This document shows, piece after piece, positions 1 through 4,331 of a stretch of 5,362 nucleotides of DNA. The stretch comes from Bacillota bacterium (lineage in GTDB: Bacteria; Bacillota; UBA4882; JAAYXC01), in NCBI GenBank assembly GCA_012516115.1, contig JAAYXC010000208.1:1-5362 (forward strand), written 5' to 3'. The notes under the pieces were generated by a model. That model did not search any database. It saw only the letters and a list, made by a program, of their open reading frames with translations, and was not told the DNA's origin. Within the stretch, counting starts at the first letter, position 1, and each line of letters begins with the position of its first letter. The translations under genes and the position numbers were made by a program.

Positions 1-162
1 CCTATTTTAGTTTTTGTTAAAAAACGCCCTCTTCTCCGCCGAGTCATCGCCTCAATGGAAGGGCAGACGATCTAGACCGCCCTTCAACCTCCCGAGGAGG
101 ATTCGTCTCCCCGCGCAGCGAATAAGACCGGGGTCAACCCATGCAAGGAGGGTCAAGGAAAG

Positions 163-1017
163 ATGGCCTTCGATTTCTGGAAGTACCACGCCCTCGGCAA
201 CGACTATCTGGTAATCGACCCCAACACCACCGCCTTCAACGCGACCACGGAGGCGGTAAAGCTCGTCTGCGACCGCCACTTCGGCGTGGGTTCGGACGGC
301 ATCCTCCTCGGCCCTATACTGGAGGAAGGCCGAATACGCCTCCGCATCTTCAACCCCGACGGGAGCGAGGCCGAGAAGAGCGGCAACGGCATCAGGATCT
401 TCTCCCGCTACCTGGTAGAGGCGGGTTACGTGAAGGAAAAAACTTTTACCCTTCTTACCCTCGGGGGCGAGGTTCGGGTGGAAGTCTTGGACGAGACAGC
501 TTCCATTATTAAAGTCGACATGGGGACGGTGACCTTCCGGAGCGACGAGATCCCGGTGGCCGGTCCATCCCGGGAAGTGGTAGACGAACCGCTCGCCGTG
601 GGTGACCGGGTCTTCCGCGTTACCTGTGTTTCCATCGGCAACCCGCACTGCGTGATCCCCCTCCCGGAGATCTCGGCCGAACTGGCCAGGGAGTATGGGC
701 CCAGGATCGAGAACCATCCCTTCTTCCCGCGCCGGATCAACGTCCAGTTCCTGAAGGTCCTGGACCGCAAGAACATCCGGATCGAAATCTGGGAAAGAGG
801 GGCGGGCTATACCCTGGCCTCCGGGAGCAGCAGTTCGGCCGCGGCCTGCGCCGCCCACCACCTCGGCCTGGTGGAACCGAATCTCACCGTGCACATGCCG
901 GGCGGGGAGATCGGGATCGAGATCGCGCCCGACGGCCACGTCCACATGACCGGTCCGGTGGCGGCGGTGGCGAGGGGGGAGTTCGCGGAGGAGATGCGGC
1001 GGAGGATGAAGGGATGA
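163..1017 (+). CDS. DapF-family (diaminopimelate epimerase-like) protein lacking both catalytic cysteines
   Basis: The 284-residue product has the length and two-domain layout of diaminopimelate epimerase, the cytoplasmic enzyme that converts LL- to meso-diaminopimelate for lysine and peptidoglycan synthesis. Family landmarks are in order: LGNDYLVID (N13), RHFGVGSDG (about 38-46), NPDGSEAEKSGNGIR (64-78), SIGNPH (N160), INVQF (N193) and WERGAG (E211, R212). Bona fide DapF carries its two acid/base cysteines in CGNGxR and ACGTG. Here these read SGNGIR (S73, codon AGC at 379-381) and ASGSS (S220, codon TCC at 820-822), and the second glycine of the latter loop is also changed. The substrate-binding Asn, Glu and Arg positions look kept. 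Normal epimerase activity is therefore doubtful; a different reaction on a related amino acid, or a binding role, is possible. The ATG is supported by AAGGAGG at 145-151. DapF-fold membership is very likely; the exact function is open, so no gene symbol is given. Confidence 0.93.
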   Translation: MAFDFWKYHALGNDYLVIDPNTTAFNATTEAVKLVCDRHFGVGSDGILLGPILEEGRIRLRIFNPDGSEAEKSGNGIRIFSRYLVEAGYVKEKTFTLLTLGGEVRVEVLDETASIIKVDMGTVTFRSDEIPVAGPSREVVDEPLAVGDRVFRVTCVSIGNPHCVIPLPEISAELAREYGPRIENHPFFPRRINVQFLKVLDRKNIRIEIWERGAGYTLASGSSSSAAACAAHHLGLVEPNLTVHMPGGEIGIEIAPDGHVHMTGPVAAVARGEFAEEMRRRMKG

Positions 1018-1132
1018 GAAGGCCGGACCCCACGAGAATCCGGTTCTCACGCGAAGCCGCGAAGAAAATTGGATAGCTAATTCGATTCGATCCGCTAAGG
1101 ACACGAAGCTTTAACTTTAGGGGGTATTCCCG

Positions 1133-1510
1133 ATGAAAGAAGCCTTTGCATCCCCGCAGGCGCCCGCGGCCGTAGGGCCTTACTCCCAGGCTATAGGCTA
1201 CGGCGATCTCGTCTTCCTCTCGGGCCAGCTCGGCCTGACCGCGGAGGGAGCCCTGGCCGGCGAGGATGCGGCAAGCCAGGCGCGCCAAGCACTCACCAAC
1301 ATCCGCGCCGTTCTGGCCGCCGCCGGGCTGGAAATGAAAGACGTCCTCAAGACCACCGTCTTCCTCACCGAGATGAACGACTTCGCGGCGGTAAACGAGG
1401 TCTACCGGGAGTTCTTCGCCGAACCCTACCCCGCCCGCTCCTGCGTCCAGGTGGCGGCCCTGCCCAAAGGGGCTAAGGTGGAGATCGAGGCCCTCGCCGG
1501 CCGCGGATAA
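1133..1510 (+). CDS. ridA: RidA/YjgF/UK114 family reactive enamine/imine deaminase
   Basis: The 125-residue product is a full-length RidA. In this family the enzyme hydrolyses 2-aminoacrylate and related enamines or imines released by PLP-dependent dehydratases, giving the keto acid and ammonia. It works as a cytoplasmic homotrimer with active sites between subunits. Visible signatures are the N-terminal GPYSQA (Y17), FLSGQLG (28-34), the helix ASQARQALTNIRAVLAAAG and the C-terminal YPARSCVQVAALPKGAKVEI. R102 (the Arg that binds the substrate carboxylate), C104 and E117 match E. coli R105, C107 and E120, so the active site of the deaminating RidA subgroup is intact. The ATG is preceded by AGGGGGT at 1119-1125. 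The gene lies 115 bp after the dapF-like gene; no clear promoter is visible in that gap, so read-through from upstream is possible but unproven. No strong terminator is seen after it. Confidence 0.96.
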   Translation: MKEAFASPQAPAAVGPYSQAIGYGDLVFLSGQLGLTAEGALAGEDAASQARQALTNIRAVLAAAGLEMKDVLKTTVFLTEMNDFAAVNEVYREFFAEPYPARSCVQVAALPKGAKVEIEALAGRG

Positions 1511-1602
1511 ATGCATTGGTAGTCGGGTATGACCCCCGGTTCCCGGCAGAAGACCCGATTAAGAGTGGAGCATATAGGCGGTCTGGGAGCGAGTTCCCGG
1601 TT

Positions 1603-1631
1603 TTGACATACTTGCCGTTTTGATCTATAAT
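1603..1631 (+). promoter_or_regulatory. Consensus sigma-70/sigma-A promoter for the Phd-Uma2 fusion gene
   Basis: TTGACA at 1603-1608 and TATAAT at 1626-1631 both match the housekeeping consensus exactly, with an ideal 17-bp spacer. Transcription should start near 1638-1640, inside the first of two palindromes, about 40 bases before the ATG at 1677. Such a strong promoter next to operator-like repeats suggests a gene that is normally repressed. Confidence 0.9.
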
Positions 1632-1634
1632 GAT

Positions 1635-1666
1635 ATTAGCTAATTAAGACGAATTAGCTAATTAAG
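1635..1666 (+). repeat. Tandem palindromic operator, two copies of ATTAGCTAATTAAG
   Basis: The 14-mer ATTAGCTAATTAAG occurs at 1635-1648 and again at 1653-1666, a period of 18 bp. Each copy has a symmetrical core: ATTAGCTAAT at 1635-1644, and the perfect 12-bp palindrome AATTAGCTAATT at 1652-1663. The pair sits immediately downstream of the -10 box, covers the expected transcription start, and runs into the ribosome-binding site (AAGGTGG, 1664-1670). This is the position and symmetry expected for autorepression by a dimeric Phd/YefM-type antitoxin, and the gene that follows encodes such a domain. The repeat is directly visible; its role as operator is inferred. Confidence 0.8.
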
Positions 1667-1676
1667 GTGGGGCGAA

Positions 1677-2405
1677 ATGGAAGTCACATCGACCGAGGTC
1701 CAGAACAACTTCGGCACCTATTTAAAGCTCGCCCAGGTGGAAGAGGTGTTCATCACCCGTAACGGCAAGCGGATCGCCGTGTTAAGGCATTGGAAGGAAC
1801 CGAATGCCGACGCGCCGATGGCCGCCGAGGATAAAGCGGCTTATCAGCCCGAACGTCCGGCAATCAGCGCTGAGGAATTCCGCAAGCTCACGGAGGCCAG
1901 CGAGGCCCGCTATGAATACATCGCCGGCGAAGTCTACCTGCTGGCTTCCCCCTCGTGGGAACTCCAACGGATCATATTGGAGATCGCGCATTACCTCCAC
2001 GAATGGTCGCGCGGGAAGAAATGCAAACCGGTAACGGCGCCCTTTGACGTGACCCTTATGAAGGATGAAAAAGAGAATATCGTCCAGCCGGACATCGTCG
2101 TGGTCTGCGATCCGGAAAACATCGACGAGTGCGGCCGCTATACCGGCGTGCCTTCCCTGGTGGTCGAAGTGCTCTCGGAGGCCACCCGCAATAAGGACAT
2201 GCTGAAGAAGCTGGACTTATACATGGCCGGCGGAGTCGACGAATACTGGATCGTCAACCCGATGAACCGAGAGATCTATATCTATTCTTTCGCCGCCGGT
2301 GAGATCCAAAATTACCGGGTCTTTAAAGGCGCCGAGACGGCCGCCTCCGAGGCGCTGGAGGAACTGGCGATCCCGCTTGCGCAGGGCTTCGCGGCGGCCG
2401 GTTGA
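1677..2405 (+). CDS. Phd/YefM antitoxin domain fused to a Uma2 (DUF820) family endonuclease-like domain
   Basis: The 242-residue product has two parts. Residues 1-38 (TSTEVQNNFGTYL to RNGKRIAVLRHW) are a Phd/YefM-type prevent-host-death DNA-binding domain, which in classical antitoxins dimerises and binds its own operator. The usual toxin-binding tail is missing. After a linker (about 39-63), residues 64-240 form a Uma2 domain of the PD-(D/E)XK nuclease fold: RYEYIAGEVYLLASPS (78-93, E85), QPDIVVV (P138-D139), LVVEVLSEATRNKD (161-174, E164), a Lys-containing helix (K173, K177, K178) and DEYWIVNP (188-195). D139, E164 and a helix lysine are the likely metal/catalytic set. Uma2 nuclease activity is predicted from the fold, and the biological role of the family is unknown. 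AAGGTGG at 1664-1670 supports the ATG. The gene has its own consensus promoter and twin palindromes, and a HAD gene follows after 15 bp. No frameshift separates the two domains. Confidence 0.9.
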   Translation: MEVTSTEVQNNFGTYLKLAQVEEVFITRNGKRIAVLRHWKEPNADAPMAAEDKAAYQPERPAISAEEFRKLTEASEARYEYIAGEVYLLASPSWELQRIILEIAHYLHEWSRGKKCKPVTAPFDVTLMKDEKENIVQPDIVVVCDPENIDECGRYTGVPSLVVEVLSEATRNKDMLKKLDLYMAGGVDEYWIVNPMNREIYIYSFAAGEIQNYRVFKGAETAASEALEELAIPLAQGFAAAG

Positions 2406-2420
2406 AACGGAGGTTTTCCC

Positions 2421-3086
2421 ATGATCCGCGCCCTCATCTTCGACTTCGACGGTCTAATCCTTGAGACCGAGGTTCCATGCTACCAGGCCTGGCAGGAGAT
2501 CTATCGCTCATATGGCCTCCATCTTCCGCTTGCGCTCTGGTAGACGACCATCGGTACCATCGGCGTCTTCGACCCCCTGGCTTACCTGGAAGAACGGCTG
2601 GGCCGGCCCCTCGACCGCGCGGAGATGACAAAACGGCACAGGGACCGCCATCTGGAGCTCACCTTTACCCGTCACATCTATCCCGGGGTCGGGGAGATAA
2701 TCGACTCGGCCGAGAAGGCCGGGCTCCTGCTAGGCGTGGCCTCGAGCTCCTCCCGCGGGTGGGTCACCGGCCACCTTAAACGACTTGGCCTGCTTTCCCG
2801 CTTCCACGCCATCAAATGCCGGGACGACGTGGAGAAAGTCAAACCCGATCCGGAACTTTACCTCGCGACCCTCCACGACCTGGGGGTCGAGGCGGTCGAG
2901 GCCATCGCCTTCGAGGATTCCGTCCCCGGCGTCCAGGCGGCCAAGGCCGCAGGCCTCTTCTGTGTGGCCGTCCCGAGCGAACTGACGAAAGGGTTCGACT
3001 TCGGCCGGGCGGATCTCTGCCTGGAATCCCTGGCCGGAATCGAACTGGATTGGCTCTTGGCCCGCGCCAACGGAGAAGCGGCCTGA
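2421..3086 (+). pseudogene. HAD-superfamily (subfamily IA, phosphoglycolate/beta-phosphoglucomutase-like) hydrolase with an in-frame amber stop
   Basis: Read as one frame this is a 221-codon HAD hydrolase, a family of Mg-dependent phosphatases and phosphomutases that use an aspartyl-phosphate intermediate. Motif I is MIRALIFDFDGLILETE (nucleophile D8, acid D10), motif II is GVASSSS (about codon 108), motif III is VKPDPELYL (K141) and motif IV is IAFEDSVPG (E165, D166), with a helical cap between motifs I and II. Codon 41 (2541-2543) is TAG, just after ...LPLALW. Reading resumes in the same frame with no other stop or shift, so a single base change (for example CAG to TAG) explains it. A restart at ATG 2625 would give 153 residues without motif I, hence inactive, and has no well-spaced ribosome-binding site. 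The true start has CGGAGG at 2408-2413 and lies 15 bp after the fusion gene, implying co-transcription. A sequencing error, suppression or read-through remain possible. The natural substrate cannot be told. Confidence 0.85.
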
Positions 3087-3089
3087 AGG

Positions 3090-3133
3090 AGGGAGCCGTG
3101 GCTGGGTTTTTAAACCATGTCCGGCTCCCTTTT
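3090..3133 (+). terminator. Probable rho-independent terminator after the HAD gene
   Basis: AGGGAGCCG at 3090-3098 pairs perfectly with CGGCTCCCT at 3122-3130. The 23-base loop can itself pair weakly (GGTTT with AAACC). The stem is followed by a short T-rich run (TTTTCCTT). It begins 4 bases after the HAD stop codon, the usual place for an operon end. The U-tract is short, so efficiency may be modest. Confidence 0.65.
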
Positions 3134-3152
3134 CCTTAATAGAAAGCGTTTG

Positions 3153-3377
3153 TTCCCTCACCCCTTAATCCCCTCTCCCGAATAAAGAGGAGAAATATGG
3201 AAAAGCAAGAGACCTCCCTAAGGAAGATCGGTTCCATCCCCGGAGGAACCCTTCGGTCGCCGTTTGCCGGCGCTCGCCGTTAGGCCGCCAGAGCCGCATG
3301 GGTCAAGACGCTTTACGTTAGCCACTCCCCACCGCCTTCTCGCCTTTACCCCTCCAGAAGGGCATGGGGTGAGGGAA
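3153..3377. repeat. About 225-bp segment bounded by 12-bp inverted repeats (possible small non-coding repeat element)
   Basis: TTCCCTCACCCC at 3153-3164 is matched exactly in inverse orientation by GGGGTGAGGGAA at 3366-3377. Just inside the left end is CCCCTCTCCCG (3170-3180), a C/T-rich pattern often seen in dispersed intergenic repeats of bacteria. The interior has GC-rich dyads such as CGGCG-CT-CGCCG (about 3269-3280) and could fold in RNA. No transposase and no flanking target-site duplication is visible. It may be a MITE-like or other intergenic repeat, or a chance pair of low-complexity sequences. Confidence 0.4.
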
Positions 3378-3476
3378 ACCGCCCGAGAGATCACCTTCCA
3401 CCGCCAAAAGTGGCGATATAGATGACGGCTTTTTAGGATAAAAATTGATTTCCTCGGATAGGGGGAGAAATATCTG

Positions 3477-3506
3477 TTGAAGAAAAGCGCGTGATCTTTG
3501 TATAAT
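3477..3506 (+). promoter_or_regulatory. Sigma-70/sigma-A promoter for the ZIP transporter gene
   Basis: TTGAAG at 3477-3482 is a good -35 element and TATAAT at 3501-3506 is a perfect -10, with an 18-bp spacer. Transcription would begin near 3513, giving a leader of about 50 bases before the ATG at 3565, too short for a typical riboswitch. Confidence 0.8.
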
Positions 3507-3511
3507 ATATT

Positions 3512-3525
3512 TTAGTTAAAACTAA
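3512..3525 (+). promoter_or_regulatory. Candidate metalloregulator operator at the ZIP promoter
   Basis: TTAGTT at 3512-3517 and AACTAA at 3520-3525 form an inverted repeat with a 2-base centre, placed exactly over the expected transcription start. The outer TTAG/CTAA arms resemble those of DtxR/IdeR/MntR-type operators, and a metal-uptake gene follows. The dyad is visible; the regulator is inferred and not encoded in the window. A dyad this short in AT-rich DNA could also occur by chance. Confidence 0.4.
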
Positions 3526-3548
3526 CTTTGCTTGCCATCCAAACTAAA

Positions 3549-3554
3549 CGGAGG
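3549..3554 (+). promoter_or_regulatory. Ribosome-binding site fixing the ZIP start
   Basis: CGGAGG lies 10 bases before ATG 3565. It selects that ATG over an in-frame TTG at 3532, which would add 11 polar residues, lies before this site and has no Shine-Dalgarno sequence of its own. Confidence 0.8.
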
Positions 3555-3564
3555 AACAAACGCC

Positions 3565-4311
3565 ATGACTTTCTTAATCCTGATCACCCTCCTCGGGAGC
3601 CTGGCCGGGGTCCTCGGTACGGGTTTGGGAGGCCTGGCCGTGGCCCTCTTTCCCCGATTGAGCCAAAATACTCTAAGCGGGTTTCTCGGTTTCGCGGGCG
3701 GGGTAATGCTGGCCGTGGTGGCCTTCGACCTTCTGCCCGAAGCCTTCGCCATCGCCCCTCTCGGTTGGGGTCTCATGGGGTTGGTAGCCGGGACCCTTCT
3801 TCTGGCTGTATCCGATCTTCTCCTACCCCATATGCACTTTCTCTCCACCGACGAGGAAAGCCAGCGCTTCCTCCGTACCGGACTTTTGATCGGGATCGGC
3901 GTCGCCCTCCATAACCTTCCGGAAGGCCTGGCCATAGGGGCCGGATTCGGTTCTTCCCGGGCTTTCGGCCTGAGCATGGCCTTTCTCATCGCCCTACAGA
4001 ACGTCCCGGAAGGTATGGCCATGGCCTGTCCGCTCTGTCTGACAAAAATAGGCAAACGTCAGATAATCCTCTGGACTTTTCTGGCCGGGTTTCCCATGGG
4101 GCTCGGGGCTTTCTTGGGCGGTCTTCTCGGTCGCGTCTCCCCCGTCTTGCTCGCCCTGGCTTTGGGTTTTGCCGCCGGGTCCATGCTTTTTATCACCTGC
4201 GACGAACTGATCCCGGACGCCCACGAATTACGTTATGGTCACTCGGGGACCTTCGGCATCGTCATCGGCGTCATCCTTGGAGTGACTGTCTCCAGCTTTT
4301 TCCATGGATGA
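3565..4311 (+). CDS. ZIP-family divalent metal transporter, GufA-like
   Basis: The 248-residue product is an integral membrane protein with about eight hydrophobic segments (roughly 2-27, 37-59, 65-87, 104-128, 133-156, 167-188, 192-213 and 228-245), as expected for the ZIP (Zrt/Irt-like) family, which moves Zn, Fe, Mn or similar divalent metals into the cytoplasm. The transport-site motifs are HNLPEGLAIG in segment 4 (H116, N117, E120) and QNVPEGMAM in segment 5 (Q145, N146, E149). Glutamine instead of histidine in the second motif is typical of the GufA branch. Further acidic and histidine residues in segment 2 (D55, E59) and segment 7 (D213, E214, H220) may also touch metal. The cytoplasmic loop between segments 3 and 4 is short, with H89 and H91, not a long His-rich loop. 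The gene has its own promoter and a dyad suggesting metal control. It converges on the helicase gene with a 20-bp gap. The metal transported cannot be deduced. Confidence 0.93.
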   Translation: MTFLILITLLGSLAGVLGTGLGGLAVALFPRLSQNTLSGFLGFAGGVMLAVVAFDLLPEAFAIAPLGWGLMGLVAGTLLLAVSDLLLPHMHFLSTDEESQRFLRTGLLIGIGVALHNLPEGLAIGAGFGSSRAFGLSMAFLIALQNVPEGMAMACPLCLTKIGKRQIILWTFLAGFPMGLGAFLGGLLGRVSPVLLALALGFAAGSMLFITCDELIPDAHELRYGHSGTFGIVIGVILGVTVSSFFHG

Positions 4312-4331
4312 TCCCCCAAGAGAAACGTCCA

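Larger units (their letters stand above)
3087..3564. other. Intergenic region without a convincing gene
   Basis: This 478-base stretch carries, in order, the HAD terminator, a segment bounded by 12-bp inverted repeats (3153-3377), and the promoter and leader of the ZIP gene (3477-3564). The longest ATG frame with a ribosome-binding-like sequence is only 28 codons (3197-3283). Its composition shifts from GC-rich to AT-rich after about 3400. No tRNA, rRNA or riboswitch pattern was recognised. Confidence 0.7.

Noticed and set aside
1..75. Open frame entering from the window edge (ending ...SMEGQTI, TAG 73-75), possibly the 3' end of an upstream gene
   Set aside because: Only 24 codons are visible, the first eight are AT-rich in third position unlike the neighbours, and no family is recognisable. 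It could be real but cannot be supported.
58..100. Two small dyads (GAAGGGC/GCCCTTC at 58-64/79-85; CCTCC/GGAGG at 88-92/96-100) before the dapF-like gene
   Set aside because: They are short stems without a following T-run; neither a terminator nor a known riboswitch shape could be made from them.
52..1104. 350-codon frame on the minus strand opposite the dapF-like gene
   Set aside because: It is an antisense shadow typical of GC-rich DNA: the product is low in recognisable motifs, while the plus frame matches DapF throughout.
884..1516. 210-codon minus-strand frame opposite ridA
   Set aside because: It spans an intergenic region and the antisense of two well-supported genes, with proline/arginine-rich low-complexity sequence and no domain.
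1521..1560. Stem AGTCGGGT/ACCCGATT after ridA as a terminator
   Set aside because: It is eight pairs including one G-T around a 24-base loop, followed by AAGAG with no T-run, so it is too weak to call.
3532..3564. Upstream TTG start for the ZIP transporter
   Set aside because: It lies before the CGGAGG site, lacks its own ribosome-binding site, and would add a polar extension in front of the first membrane segment.
3087..3564. CRISPR array, tRNA or metal riboswitch in the intergenic region
   Set aside because: There are no regularly spaced repeats, no T-loop/anticodon pattern, and the leader after the ZIP promoter is only about 50 bases.
3522..4055. 177-codon minus-strand frame opposite the ZIP gene
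   Set aside because: It is the antisense shadow of transmembrane codons: a basic, proline-rich product without motifs, covering the ZIP promoter region.
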